A DNA stretch of 64,000 nucleotides from Myxococcus flavus (GCF_050038885.1 NZ_CP143624.1:4774001-4838000); one strand, 5' to 3'; positions 17,218 to 25,659 are shown, counted from the first letter of the stretch. Numbers and translations are program-made. The notes: generated from the letters alone by a model not told the origin.

Positions 17218-17952
17218 CTACCCGAGTTCTCCGTCGAGGTGCATCATCACCGCGAGCGCCGCGAGCGCCGCCGTTTCGGTGCGGAGGATGCGCTTGCCCA
17301 GGGTGACAGGCCGCGCCCCCAGTCCCTTCAAGGCATCCACTTCTTCACGGGCAAGCCCCCCTTCGGGGCCAATCACCAGCGCCACCGGCGTGCCAGCGCC
17401 CGCCGCCCGGAACGCCTCGCCCAGCGGCACCGCGGACTCCTCCTCGTCGAGCACGAGCAGCACGGTGCCCGCGGCCAGCGAGCGGGCCGCATCCACCAGT
17501 GGAGCGGGCGTGGCCACGCGCGGCACGTCGTTCCTGCGGCACTGACGGGCGGCCTCCTCGACAATCTTCATCCACCGCGAGGTGCGCTCCTCCGCGCGCT
17601 TGGGCTCGAGCTTCACGACACTCCGCGCGGTGGCCACCGGATGGAACGCGGTGGCGCCCAGCTCGGTGCCCTTCTGGAGCACCAGCTCCAGCTTGTCTCC
17701 CTTGGGCAACCCCTGGAGCACGCTCACCTCGCGGCGAGGCGGCGCCACGCGCGCCGTGCCCAGGCTCACGCGCACCGATTCCGCCGTGACGTGCGCCACC
17801 CGCGCCTCGAAGGCCCGGCCCTGGCCGTCGAAGACCTCCAGCGCGTCACCTTCCTCCAGGCGAAGGACATGGAGGAGGTAATGACGGCGCTCGCCAGTCA
17901 GCTCCACCTCGGTGGGCGCGGGGTCGGGCAGCGGTGCGAACAGGCGAACCAA
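17218..17952 (-). CDS. rsmE: 16S rRNA (uracil1498-N3)-methyltransferase RsmE
   Basis: RsmE methylates N3 of U1498 in 16S rRNA, in the decoding region, using S-adenosylmethionine. I choose TTG 17952 as start: it follows a GGAG Shine-Dalgarno by six bases, gives the typical N-terminus (M)VRLFAPL, and yields 244 residues against about 243 in E. coli. An ATG at 18045 would add 31 residues with no ribosome-binding site. Visible family features are ERRHYLLHVLRLEEGD in the PUA-like N-terminal domain, QGLPKGDKLELVLQKGTELG, and the SPOUT trefoil-knot signature VIGPEGGLAREEVD with LGKRILRTETAALAAL near the C-terminus. Residue spacing is normal and nothing is missing. Confidence 0.93.
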   Translation of the reverse strand: MVRLFAPLPDPAPTEVELTGERRHYLLHVLRLEEGDALEVFDGQGRAFEARVAHVTAESVRVSLGTARVAPPRREVSVLQGLPKGDKLELVLQKGTELGATAFHPVATARSVVKLEPKRAEERTSRWMKIVEEAARQCRRNDVPRVATPAPLVDAARSLAAGTVLLVLDEEESAVPLGEAFRAAGAGTPVALVIGPEGGLAREEVDALKGLGARPVTLGKRILRTETAALAALAVMMHLDGELG

Positions 17953-18073
17953 GGCAGTCTCCAGCAGCGCGGGGCGCGTGGACTCTGGACCTGATGGGTC
18001 GCCGACTTCAAGGTGCGACGGAGCCGGGCCGCGTTCCTCGGCCATCTCGGTGGCCGAGGAGCGGACATGTGCA

Positions 18074-18346
18074 TCAACCGACGTAGTCGCACAGCCACTT
18101 GTTGAAGGGCGGGTCCTGGCAATAGCAGTAACCCTCGGCGCCATCGCTCCAGTAGCAGGGGCGCTCGAGTGGCCTCGGGCTGCAGAACGTGCCGCTCAGC
18201 GACTCGCAGGTACCGGTGAGCTCCGAGGACTCCGACTGGATGGCAGCAGCGTTCTCCAGCCCCGCAGCGTTCTCTTCGGCGCCGGGCTCCATCCCCCCGC
18301 AGGCGGCGAGTCCCAAGGCCAACACACAACCCCAAACCGCCCGCAT
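18074..18346 (-). CDS. Small Cys-containing lipoprotein, 90 aa
   Basis: The start ATG 18346 follows an excellent Shine-Dalgarno (AAAGGAGGT, 18352-18360). The N-terminus MRAVWGCVLALGLAACGG is a lipoprotein signal with lipobox LAAC. The mature part has Glu/Ala/Ser-rich spacers and then a C-terminal module with six cysteines and aromatic residues (CESLSGTFCSPRPLERPC, CYCQDPPFNKWLCDYVG), probably disulfide bonded at the outer membrane or cell surface. Short Cys-rich lipoproteins of this kind are common in myxobacteria; I do not know a function. It is transcribed divergently from the cyclase gene. Confidence 0.75.
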   Translation of the reverse strand: MRAVWGCVLALGLAACGGMEPGAEENAAGLENAAAIQSESSELTGTCESLSGTFCSPRPLERPCYWSDGAEGYCYCQDPPFNKWLCDYVG

Positions 18347-18522
18347 GACGACCTCCTTTGAAATTCGAAGAATGCCTGAAATGCTATTTTGAGTCGGTGC
18401 CGATCGTTTGTCCAGAATGGGTGGCCGTGGCATCCACCCGGCGCGTCGTTTCCAAGGTCCCCACGCTTCCGAGGTTGGCGCGTGTGGGCGCCGCCGCTGC
18501 GGTGTCATAAGTGCACATCACC

Positions 18523-19812
18523 ATGCGCCGACGCGACACTCCTCACTACTCCAACGAAGCGTTGGTGCTGGCGACCAGCTCGCTCCAGGGCGAGCGCCGC
18601 GTGGCGGTGATTCGCCTCGTGGTGGTGCTGCTGATGGCGGTCAGCCAGGTCTTCATCGCCTGGGGTGGTGGGGAGACGTACTCGCCGCCGCTGGATGGCG
18701 TGCGCCTGCAAGCCATCGGGGCCTACGTCTTCTTCTCCGTCGTCGCCATCGTCGTGCTGCTCCGCCAGAAGCCGCACCCGAACCGCGCGCGCTGGCTGCC
18801 GGTGCCCACGACGCTGGCGGACACCAGCTTCTTCTCCTTCATGGCGTGGCACACCTGGCGGCTCTCCGGCCTGTTCGACGCGGGCATGCTGTGCGCCAGC
18901 CTGGGCATGGTGCTGGCGTTCTCCGTGGTGCGCTACTCGTGGTGGCACGTGCTGCTGTCCACGGTGCTGTCCGGGGCCGCCTACGCGCTGCTCTCGTGGG
19001 TGACGGGGCACGGCTCGGTGGGGCGCATCAGCTTCGTCCTCATCTGCTACGCCGCGCTGGGCGCGCTCATCGCGCTGACGAACTCGGACGTGGGCGGCAT
19101 GTTCCTCAACCTGCGGCGCCGTGACGGGCTCTCCCGCTTCCTGCCGAAGCAGGTGGTGGATCGGGTGATGCAACTGGGGGACGCCTCGCTCCAGCCGGTG
19201 CAGCGTGATGTCACCATCCTCTTCAGCGACATCCGGGACTTCACCACGCTGAGCGAGACGCTGGACCCGGGCCAGGTGCTGGAGTTCCTGGACGACTACT
19301 TCGGGCACATGGCCCACATCGTCATGGCCCGCCAGGGCATCGTGAACAAGTTCCTGGGGGACGGGATGCTCGCGTGCTGGGGCGTGCCGGATGCCCGCGA
19401 GGACCACGCCGAGCTCGCCATGCGGGCGGCGCTCGACATGCGCGCCAAGCTGGAGGACATCAACGCCCAGCGCGTGCAGCGTGGGCTGCCCCCGCTGCGC
19501 ATCGGCATCGGCCTGCACACCGGCGTGGTGGCGGCGGGAATGCTCGGAGGCGCCGAGCAGCACGAGTACACCGTCATCGGTGACGCGGTGAACCTGGCCT
19601 CGCGCGTGGAGGGCCTCACCAAGTCCCACAACGTGGACATCCTGGTGAGCGAGCGGACCTGGCTGATGGGGGGCGGGCACTTCGTGGGCGAGCGCCTGGG
19701 CGAGGCCCAGGTGAAGGGTCGGCGGGAAGCGGTGGTCGTCTATTCCCTCCAGGGCCTGCGCACCGCCACCGACGCGCCGGCGCCCCTGCTCCGGGCCGCG
19801 AGCGGCACGTAG
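18523..19812 (+). CDS. Membrane-bound class III adenylate cyclase
   Basis: The 429-residue protein is counted from ATG 18523; GTG 18511 would add four residues, and neither has a clear ribosome-binding site. Residues about 25-190 contain five to six hydrophobic helices. A linker with GLSRFLPKQVVDRVM leads into the cyclase domain (about 220-400). Metal-binding aspartates are visible in LFSDIRDFT (near 236) and in KFLGDGML. The lysine of that second motif specifies adenine. In YTVIGDAVNLASR the second base-contact position is Thr, as in class IIIb enzymes. The transition-state Asn and Arg (VNLASR) are present, so the enzyme should be active. It makes cAMP from ATP; in myxobacteria such cyclases act in osmotic and developmental signalling. 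Confidence 0.9.
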   Translation: MRRRDTPHYSNEALVLATSSLQGERRVAVIRLVVVLLMAVSQVFIAWGGGETYSPPLDGVRLQAIGAYVFFSVVAIVVLLRQKPHPNRARWLPVPTTLADTSFFSFMAWHTWRLSGLFDAGMLCASLGMVLAFSVVRYSWWHVLLSTVLSGAAYALLSWVTGHGSVGRISFVLICYAALGALIALTNSDVGGMFLNLRRRDGLSRFLPKQVVDRVMQLGDASLQPVQRDVTILFSDIRDFTTLSETLDPGQVLEFLDDYFGHMAHIVMARQGIVNKFLGDGMLACWGVPDAREDHAELAMRAALDMRAKLEDINAQRVQRGLPPLRIGIGLHTGVVAAGMLGGAEQHEYTVIGDAVNLASRVEGLTKSHNVDILVSERTWLMGGGHFVGERLGEAQVKGRREAVVVYSLQGLRTATDAPAPLLRAASGT

Positions 19813-19825
19813 CCCGCGCGCGGCC

Positions 19826-19859
19826 GAACCTCGCGAGCCCCTTCACGGGCCCGCGGTTC
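19826..19859. terminator. Possible bidirectional hairpin terminator
   Basis: An imperfect inverted repeat (GAACC at 19826-19830 pairing with GGTTC at 19855-19859, then GCG/CGC and CCC/GGG inside) lies between the convergent cyclase and Mpo1-like genes. There is no U-run, so it is only a candidate. Confidence 0.35.
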
Positions 19860-19875
19860 CGCTCGGCGCGAGGGC

Positions 19876-20391
19876 TCAGGCCGCCAGCGTCGCGCCGGGG
19901 CCCGCTTCCACCTGGGCCCGCAGCGCCTGCTTCATCCCGAGGGAGAACAGGGCCACGGTGAGCAGGTAGACGGGCTCGATGAAGAAGAGCAGGGGCCCGC
20001 CCAGGGACAGGCCGTGGGTCTTCTTCTCGAAGACGACGTGGGCGCCGACGACGAGCGCGAAGCGCACGGCCATGACGCCCAGCGCCACCGCGGCCGCCGC
20101 GCCCGCGGGGAGCCGGGAGACGACAGCCTCCGCGGCGAACAGGGTGGGCGCCAGGGGCAGCGCCATCAGCAGCCCCGCCGTCCACTCCAGGGAGACGGCG
20201 TAGAGGACCACGGCCGCCAGCAGCGCGTGGGCCGCCGTGAGCGTCACGCCACCCACGGGCAGCCGGAGGAAGCCGAGCGGCACGAGCAGCGCGAAGATGA
20301 ACAGGTAGGCCCCCACGAAGTGCACGGCGCGGCTGACGCCGTTCTCGTGCAGGGGGAGCCAGACGCGCAGCTTGTCGGCGAAGCTCGTCAC
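19876..20391 (-). CDS. Mpo1-like (DUF962) membrane protein, second of a tandem pair
   Basis: The 171-residue protein starts at GTG 20391, seven bases after the stop of its paralogue, so the two form an operon. It has LPLHENGVSRAVHFVGAYLF near the N-terminus, four to five hydrophobic helices and GAHVVFEKKTHGLSLGGPLL. These match the DUF962/Mpo1 layout in which conserved histidines (HENG..RAVH, GAH) bind iron. Yeast Mpo1 is a membrane Fe(II) dioxygenase that shortens 2-hydroxy fatty acids made during phytosphingosine breakdown. Myxobacteria contain sphingolipids and hydroxy fatty acids, so a similar reaction is plausible, but the bacterial substrate is unknown. This copy is more diverged from the family pattern than its neighbour. 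Confidence 0.75.
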   Translation of the reverse strand: MTSFADKLRVWLPLHENGVSRAVHFVGAYLFIFALLVPLGFLRLPVGGVTLTAAHALLAAVVLYAVSLEWTAGLLMALPLAPTLFAAEAVVSRLPAGAAAAVALGVMAVRFALVVGAHVVFEKKTHGLSLGGPLLFFIEPVYLLTVALFSLGMKQALRAQVEAGPGATLAA

Positions 20392-20398
20392 GGACGGG

Positions 20399-20890
20399 CT
20401 ACGCGCGGACCGGCGTGGACGACGTGGCGGGCAGCGGCTTGAGGACGTAGTCGCCGAGGAGCACCGCCACGAAGAAGAGCGGGCCGACCAGCGCGTGCAC
20501 GAGGTTGGTGAGGAAGGAGGGCGACTTCTTCTCCCAGACGCTGTGCCCGGCCAGCTGCACCAGCCACCCGAACACGGCCATCACCACCACGCTCCACGTG
20601 GGCATCATCCGGCCCACCGGGAAGCACGCGGCCATGAAGAGCACCACGATGAGGCCCAGCTTCACGTCGGCGCGGAAGTACCAGACCGCGGCCAGCGCCC
20701 ACGCCACCATGCCCAGCGTCAGCGAGCCGCCGGGAATCGCGGGCACCGCGAGCAGGTGCACCCAGTCCAGCATGGCGACGATGTGCAGGACGATGAGCGG
20801 GATGGCGATTTTGTGCGTCAGCCGGTTCGTCGGGTGCTGATGCGAGGAGTAGTACTCGTCGAACAGGGCGACCACCTGGGGCTTGAGCAT
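20399..20890 (-). CDS. Mpo1-like (DUF962) membrane protein, first of a tandem pair
   Basis: The 163-residue protein starts at ATG 20890, after Shine-Dalgarno GGAGG at normal spacing. It shows the family pattern clearly: FDEYYSSHQHPTNRLTHKIA, with His residues near 18, 20 and 27, then hydrophobic helices, then GHSVWEKKSPSFLTNLVHA and a final helix. As in yeast Mpo1, the histidines are expected to bind Fe(II) at the membrane face for alpha-oxidation of 2-hydroxy fatty acids. It is the promoter-proximal gene of a two-gene unit with the paralogue at 19876-20391. Two non-identical copies in a row suggest a heteromeric enzyme or different chain-length preference; this is inference. Confidence 0.8.
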   Translation of the reverse strand: MLKPQVVALFDEYYSSHQHPTNRLTHKIAIPLIVLHIVAMLDWVHLLAVPAIPGGSLTLGMVAWALAAVWYFRADVKLGLIVVLFMAACFPVGRMMPTWSVVVMAVFGWLVQLAGHSVWEKKSPSFLTNLVHALVGPLFFVAVLLGDYVLKPLPATSSTPVRA

Positions 20891-21009
20891 GCGTCCTCCG
20901 GAAGCGAAGGGGTGTGGATGCTCCGCAGCGTAGGGGATGTGGGGCCGGGTTTCCTGGCCGCGGACGCCAATCTCCTGGCCGGGGGCGCCACGGCAGTGCG
21001 GGGGAGCGC

Positions 21010-22056
21010 TCAGCCCGCCTCGGTTCGCTCGCGCCAGACGCGGGGCGTCAAACCCGTCCACCGCTTGAAGGCGCGGTCGAAGGTGCTCAGCTCCGAATAC
21101 CCCAGCAGGAAGGCCACCTGGCTGACGCCCAGGTGCGCGTTGCGCAGGTACTCGAAGGCCAGCTCACGGCGCACTGCGTCGACCTCGTCTTGAAAGGAGG
21201 TGCCGGCCTCCGTGAGCCGGCGCTGGAGGGTGCGCGGGCTGACGTGGAGGTGCTTCGCCACGTGCCCCATCTGCGGCGCCCCGTCACTCAGCGCGGCCCG
21301 GACGGCGTCTCGCACCTCTCGCACGAAGGGGGGCACGGAGGGCTCGGCGGGCGGTGCTGGGGCGGGCACGCCCGCGGCGCGCTCCAGGACGGAGAGGAGC
21401 ACGGGGTCGGCGTCCACGACGCGCAGGGCCAGTGTGGCGGCATCCAGGGTCAGGGCGTTGCGGCCCGTGCCGAAGGTGGGGGTGACGCCGAAGTGCTCCA
21501 CCAGGGGGCGGAGGTCCGCGGGAGCGGGGTGCGCGAAGGAGACGTCGCGAGGGCTCCAGGGGCTCGCGGTGAGCTGTCGCCCGACGTGGACGAAGAGGGC
21601 CAGCCCGAACTCGCTGGCGTGGCGGCCGTAGGCCAGCGGTTCGCCGGGGATGCCGTAGACGAAGGTGCCGCTGCCGTCGGGAGTCTCCTGGAAGGACGCC
21701 TGCCACGCGGGCTCCAGCAGGGCCATGTAGCGGGCCAGGGCGCGGAAGGTGTCCCGCACGGTGGGGGAGGCCCGGGCGATGTACTCCACCAGGCCGTAGT
21801 TGCCCCGGGGCACGCGCTGCGCGACGTGGAGGCCGAGGAAGGCGTCTCCGGACAGGGCCTCGGCCGCGTCGAGGAAGGCGTGGAGCGTGGCCAGGGGCAG
21901 ACTGACCTCGGGCAGGGCGCCGGCGTTGGCGGGCAGCCCGAAGCGCTCCACCAGCGGCGCCGGGTCGTGCCCCGTCGCGCGCAGGTACGCGAGCAACGGC
22001 CCCACGAGCTGGGAGCGGACCTCGTTCGGTGGCCGGGATGGGGGCGGCGTCTCCAC
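21010..22056 (-). CDS. AraC-family transcriptional regulator
   Basis: The 348-residue protein starts at GTG 22056; no good ribosome-binding site is visible, so the start may be slightly further in. The N-terminal 200 residues resemble the effector-binding part of OruR/ArgR-type AraC regulators (LVGPLLAYLRATGHDPAPLV, GLVEYIARASPTVRDTFRAL). The C-terminal 100 residues are the double helix-turn-helix: VAKHLHVSPRTLQRRLTEAG, then AFEYLRNAHLGVSQVAFLLG and YSELSTFDRAFKRWTGLTPR, with all signature positions present. Regulators of this subgroup often control lipid or amino-acid catabolism next to them. Here it lies 119 bases upstream of the Mpo1-like pair on the same strand, so it may regulate that pair; this is not shown by any operator seen. 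Confidence 0.9.
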   Translation of the reverse strand: METPPPSRPPNEVRSQLVGPLLAYLRATGHDPAPLVERFGLPANAGALPEVSLPLATLHAFLDAAEALSGDAFLGLHVAQRVPRGNYGLVEYIARASPTVRDTFRALARYMALLEPAWQASFQETPDGSGTFVYGIPGEPLAYGRHASEFGLALFVHVGRQLTASPWSPRDVSFAHPAPADLRPLVEHFGVTPTFGTGRNALTLDAATLALRVVDADPVLLSVLERAAGVPAPAPPAEPSVPPFVREVRDAVRAALSDGAPQMGHVAKHLHVSPRTLQRRLTEAGTSFQDEVDAVRRELAFEYLRNAHLGVSQVAFLLGYSELSTFDRAFKRWTGLTPRVWRERTEAG

Positions 22057-22139
22057 GAGCGCGTGACGCTAGCGTGTCTTGGCCCTCGGGCCCACCGCGG
22101 CGAGGCGCCAGGCGGCCCGGCCGTGCCTAGAGTGCGGGC

Positions 22140-23261
22140 ATGGACAATCTGGCTCACTCGCTCGTCGGCGCATGGATGGCGGAGGCGGGGCTGAAGCGCA
22201 CCACGCCGCTGGCCACGGCGACGCTCGTCATCGGCGCCAACCTGCCGGATGTCGATGGCCTCGTCAGCTTCGCTGGCTCGGATGCCTCCCTCTACTGGCG
22301 GCGGGGATGGACGCACGGGGTGCTGGCCCTGGGCCTGTGGCCCTTCGTGCTCACGGGGTTGATGCTGCTGTGGGACCGGTACGTGCGCAGGCGCAAGCAT
22401 CCGGACCTGCCGCCCGCTCGCGTCGGGCCGCTGCTGCTGCTGTCCACGCTGTCCGTGCTGAGCCATCCCGCGCTGGACTGGCTCAACACCTACGGCGTCC
22501 GCCTGCTGATGCCCTTCGATGGGACGTGGTTCTACGGCGACGCGCTCTTCATCATCGACCCCTGGGTGTGGCTGCTCGCGGGCGCCGCCGTCATCATGGC
22601 GGATGCGCGCACGCGCAAGTCCGCGGCGGGGTGGTGCGTCCTGGGCGCCGCCACCACCGCGCTCGTGATGATTCCCGCGTTCGTGCCGTGGCCGGCGAAG
22701 GTGCTGTGGGGCGTGGGCGTGGGCGCCATCCTCTGGCTGCGGCTGCGCGGCACCCACGTCCTCTCCGCGCAGCGCGTGGCCACGGTGTGCGGCGTGGGCT
22801 TGTTGCTCTACCTGGGGGCCATCTTCGCGGGCTCGCAGGTGGCGGCGCCGCGCGCGATGGAGTGGCTGCGTTCGCAGGGCCTCCCCGTGGAGCGCACCAT
22901 CGCCGGACCGCTGCCTGCCAATCCCTTCGTGCGAGACATCATCGCGCTGGGGCCAGACCGCTACCACTTCGTCCGCGCGGACTTCCTGGCGGATGGGGAG
23001 CGCCGCTTCCGCATCAGCGACCCCAGTGTTCCGCGTACGCCGCAGCCCGGACCCATCGTCGAGGCCGCGCTGTCAGCGCCCGAGATTCGAGGCCTGGCCA
23101 ACTGGCTGCGTCTGCCCACGTATCAGGTGGAGGAGCGGCCCGACGGCTGGCGCGTCACCATCCGCGATGTGCGCTACTCCCGCATGAGGAGCGGGGGACT
23201 GGGGACCGCCGTCGTGGAGCTGGATGCCGCGCTGCGCCCCGTGCGCGCCGAGCTGCCGTAG
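22140..23261 (+). CDS. YdjM-type membrane-bound metal-dependent hydrolase family protein
   Basis: The 373-residue protein starts MDNLAHSLVGAWMAEAG and continues LVIGANLPDVDGLVSF, the HS..G and NLPDxD motifs of this family (COG1988 type). Further acidic and histidine positions follow in RGWTHGVLAL and LSHPALDWLNTYG. These conserved His/Asp residues sit at the ends of membrane helices and are thought to bind metal. About five helices lie in the first 240 residues; the C-terminal 130 residues form a soluble domain with basic and aromatic residues (PDRYHFVRADFLADGERRF). The substrate is unknown; phospholipase-like or hydrolase roles have been proposed for relatives. It is divergent from the AraC gene. 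Confidence 0.8.
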   Translation: MDNLAHSLVGAWMAEAGLKRTTPLATATLVIGANLPDVDGLVSFAGSDASLYWRRGWTHGVLALGLWPFVLTGLMLLWDRYVRRRKHPDLPPARVGPLLLLSTLSVLSHPALDWLNTYGVRLLMPFDGTWFYGDALFIIDPWVWLLAGAAVIMADARTRKSAAGWCVLGAATTALVMIPAFVPWPAKVLWGVGVGAILWLRLRGTHVLSAQRVATVCGVGLLLYLGAIFAGSQVAAPRAMEWLRSQGLPVERTIAGPLPANPFVRDIIALGPDRYHFVRADFLADGERRFRISDPSVPRTPQPGPIVEAALSAPEIRGLANWLRLPTYQVEERPDGWRVTIRDVRYSRMRSGGLGTAVVELDAALRPVRAELP

Positions 23262-23440
23262 ACGCTGCGGCGCTGAATCCGCTGCCGGCGTGCGCGTGAA
23301 GTGGGCACCCGAAGGTGCCGCCCTATCTCGTTCATCCGGGAACCCCGCCGAGCGGCTTGTCGTCGCACGCGGGTGCTCACCTGCTCTTCCCTGGAGAGGC
23401 CGGGCCAGCTGTCGTCGGGTGCCCGGCACCGCAGTGCGCC

Positions 23441-23465
23441 GTCCCCGCCTCGTCCAGGCGGGGAC
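23441..23465. terminator. Perfect 10-bp hairpin between convergent genes
   Basis: The arms 23441-23450 (GTCCCCGCCT) and 23456-23465 are perfect reverse complements around a five-base loop CGTCC. The hairpin lies 14 bases after the stop of prmA and between it and the convergent YdjM-type gene, so it may terminate both transcripts. No U-run follows on either strand. Confidence 0.6.
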
Positions 23466-23478
23466 GAAGCCCTGTTCC

Positions 23479-24345
23479 TCAACGCTTCAAATCGATGCGC
23501 ACCCATTCGCCCTGGGTGGCGCCGGGGAGCACGGTGAGGCCCAGGTTGCGGTAGGCCGCCTCCACATCCGCGCGCTGGTGCGAGAGCACGCCCGCGAGGA
23601 CGAGTCGGTCCTTCACCTTCTCCACAATCAGGGGCGCCAGCTCGATGAGCGTGTTGGCCAGGATGTTGGCGAGCACCAGGTCGAAGGTGCCCTCCACCTG
23701 GGTGAGCTCCTTGCCGGACACCTCGATGTCCGGCGTGCCGTTCTCCGCCTGGTTCTCCTGCGCCAGCTCCACGGAGACAGGGTCATTGTCCGTGGCGACC
23801 GTCCGGCCCGCGCCGAGCTTCTTCGCGGCGATGGCCAGCACGCCCGTGCCGGTGCCCACGTCCAGGACGGTGGCCCCCGGGTGCTCCGCCATGTACGCGT
23901 CCACGGCGGCGAGGCACAGGGACGTCGTCGGGTGGTCACCGGTGCCGAAGGCCATCTTCGGCTCAATCACGAGCTGCACGGTGCCCTCGGGGGCGTTGGC
24001 CTTGTCCCAGGGAGGACCGACCCACAACCTGCCCACATGCACGGACTTGATGAGCGACTTCCACTCGTTGCTCCAGTCCTGCTGGGGCTGCTCGTCCAGC
24101 GCGAGCCTCGCGTCGGGGAAGGACTCCTTCACCTCGTCGCGGGCGGACTCGGCCGCCTCGCGCTCCTCGAAGTAGGCGATGACGATGGCCTCGCCAGGAT
24201 TCGGTCCGCGCACGCCCGGCATGGTGGGCGCTTCGCGGTCCCGCACCTCGAGGCCCAGCGCGCCCGACTCGTGGAGGAGGTCCTGTACGGCCTCCGACGC
24301 TTCCTCGGGCAACTCCACTGTGAGTGACAGATAGGTCTGGGACAT
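23479..24345 (-). CDS. prmA: Ribosomal protein L11 methyltransferase PrmA
   Basis: The 288-residue protein has the full PrmA layout. An N-terminal L11-recognition domain (MSQTYLSLTVELPEEASEAV) leads to a short linker with WSNEWKSLIKSV. The methyltransferase domain has FGTGDHPTT (133-141), motif I LDVGTGTGVLAIAAKKLG (161-178), the acidic motif VATDNDP and the catalytic-loop motif NILANTLIELAP (227-238). PrmA trimethylates L11 at its N-terminus and lysines. The length is close to E. coli PrmA (293). The start ATG lies about 40 bases from the divergent lipoprotein gene. Confidence 0.93.
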   Translation of the reverse strand: MSQTYLSLTVELPEEASEAVQDLLHESGALGLEVRDREAPTMPGVRGPNPGEAIVIAYFEEREAAESARDEVKESFPDARLALDEQPQQDWSNEWKSLIKSVHVGRLWVGPPWDKANAPEGTVQLVIEPKMAFGTGDHPTTSLCLAAVDAYMAEHPGATVLDVGTGTGVLAIAAKKLGAGRTVATDNDPVSVELAQENQAENGTPDIEVSGKELTQVEGTFDLVLANILANTLIELAPLIVEKVKDRLVLAGVLSHQRADVEAAYRNLGLTVLPGATQGEWVRIDLKR

Positions 24346-24385
24346 GCGGGCCCTTTAATCCCGGCGTGGCTAGCGTGGAAGCGCC

Positions 24386-24751
24386 GTGAGACACCTCATT
24401 CGCTGGTGGCCCTGGATCTGCCTGACTGCCTGCTCCGGTCCGGACGCGCCGGATGCCGCGGTCTGCCGGGATGTCGTCGTCCGGCTGTGCCAGACGGCGG
24501 CCTGTCCCGGTGTGGCGGCGCAGCTCACCCCTGGGATGCCGTGTGAGGCCACGCTCCTCCAACGCACCGGCTGTGAGGACGAGGCCTTCTCCTTCGCGTC
24601 ACCGTCCCGGGAGCGGGTCCTGGACTGCCGGGAGGCCCTGCTCAGTCGAGGCCCCTCCACGGCGAATCCCCCGGCTTGCGAGGACACACGGCGGTTTCTC
24701 ACCGAGTGCCCGGATGTGGCGGACTTCTTCCGGGAGGGGCGGGTGCCATGA
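24386..24751 (+). CDS. Small Cys-rich lipoprotein, 121 aa
   Basis: It starts at GTG 24386. The N-terminus MRHLIRWWPWICLTACSGPD is a lipoprotein signal with lipobox LTAC and Ser-Gly after it. The mature part holds about eight further cysteines (CRDVVVRLCQTAACPG, CEATLLQRTGCEDE, DCREALL, CEDTRRFLTEC), suggesting a disulfide-rich fold in the periplasm or outer membrane. I do not recognise a family. The stop overlaps the start of the next lipoprotein gene by 4 bases (ATGA), so the two are co-translated and probably work at the same site. Confidence 0.7.
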   Translation: MRHLIRWWPWICLTACSGPDAPDAAVCRDVVVRLCQTAACPGVAAQLTPGMPCEATLLQRTGCEDEAFSFASPSRERVLDCREALLSRGPSTANPPACEDTRRFLTECPDVADFFREGRVP

Positions 24752-25659
24752 AGCGACTGGGGGCGGCGGTGCTGGTGACGGCGGTGGGGTGTACGCCCCT
24801 GGACGTGGAGCGGCGCACGGAGCGCGGGCCGCTCCTGCGGACCTACTCGCAGGAGAAGGCGCTGAACGAGCGCATCCCCTTCGCCACGACGCAGGTGCAG
24901 TGGCCGCGGCTCACCCTGGCCTTCACCTCCGCGGACATCTGCCGTACCGAGCAGCATGGTGAGTACGCGGAGGACGTCGTGTCCACGCATTACTCCCGGG
25001 GGGCGGCGGCGGCCGTGAGCACCGGCGGCATCTTCACGGTGCTGGGCGGGGCCCTGCTGGCGGGCCGCACGCTGTTCTCGGACACGCCGAACCGCTCCGC
25101 CATCGATGCGGAAGGCCGCTACGGCGTCTCCAGCCGGGACGTCGCCACGGGCTGGGGCGTGGGGCTGCTCATCGTCGGTGTGCCGGCGGTGGTGGCTGGC
25201 ATCGTCCAGTTGGCCCGCGGCGGCGAGACGCGAGAGACGCGCAAGACGGATGAGCTGCTGACGCTGCGTGAGGTGCCCTGCCAGTCGAAGCCCGTGGATG
25301 GCGTGGTGGAGCTGGCCGGAGGGCCGGGGCCGCAGCCTCCACCCCGGCTCACCATCAATGGCGCGCTGGTGCTGACCGCTGATGAGATTCGGGAGCTCTC
25401 CTTCATCGGCCTCGCCCTGGACGGGACGCCCGTCACACTGGAGGAAGAGGACCTCGACCGGCTGGAGACGTTCCGAACCTGCGCCACGCTGCTGGCCTCG
25501 CCGGTGGACCCCCAGGCGCTGGCCGGAGAGGCCCGGACGCAGCCGGACCGGTTGCGCGTGAAGCGCGAGCTGGCGCGGGGCTGCGCCCAGCTTCCAGGCG
25601 CTCCGGCGCAGCCACTGCTCGACGCCATCGAAAGCGCCCTCGGGAGCACCGAGCTCTAA
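24748..25659 (+). CDS. Lipoprotein with hydrophobic Gly/Ala segments, 303 aa
   Basis: It starts at ATG 24748, overlapping the upstream stop by 4 bases. The signal MKRLGAAVLVTAVGCTPLDV has lipobox AVGC. Two Gly/Ala/Val-rich hydrophobic stretches follow (AAAAVSTGGIFTVLGGALLAG near 90 and WGVGLLIVGVPAVVAGIVQL near 135) that could cross a membrane or pack as a core. A soluble C-terminal half has a Pro-rich turn (GGPGPQPPPRL) and a charged helix LEEEDLDRLETFRTCATLL. I recognise no family. Its last 23 coding bases (25629-25651) recur almost exactly at 26621-26643, downstream of the next gene; see the repeat entries. Confidence 0.7.
   Translation: MKRLGAAVLVTAVGCTPLDVERRTERGPLLRTYSQEKALNERIPFATTQVQWPRLTLAFTSADICRTEQHGEYAEDVVSTHYSRGAAAAVSTGGIFTVLGGALLAGRTLFSDTPNRSAIDAEGRYGVSSRDVATGWGVGLLIVGVPAVVAGIVQLARGGETRETRKTDELLTLREVPCQSKPVDGVVELAGGPGPQPPPRLTINGALVLTADEIRELSFIGLALDGTPVTLEEEDLDRLETFRTCATLLASPVDPQALAGEARTQPDRLRVKRELARGCAQLPGAPAQPLLDAIESALGSTEL
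25629..25651 (+). repeat. Direct repeat, left copy
   Basis: These 23 bases at the 3' end of the upstream lipoprotein gene (core GCGCCCTCGGGAGCACCG) recur at 26621-26643 with a single mismatch. Both copies read in frame as ...ALGST.L followed by a stop (TAA here, TGA in the right copy). The two copies bracket the lower-GC Tat-protein gene. Confidence 0.75.
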
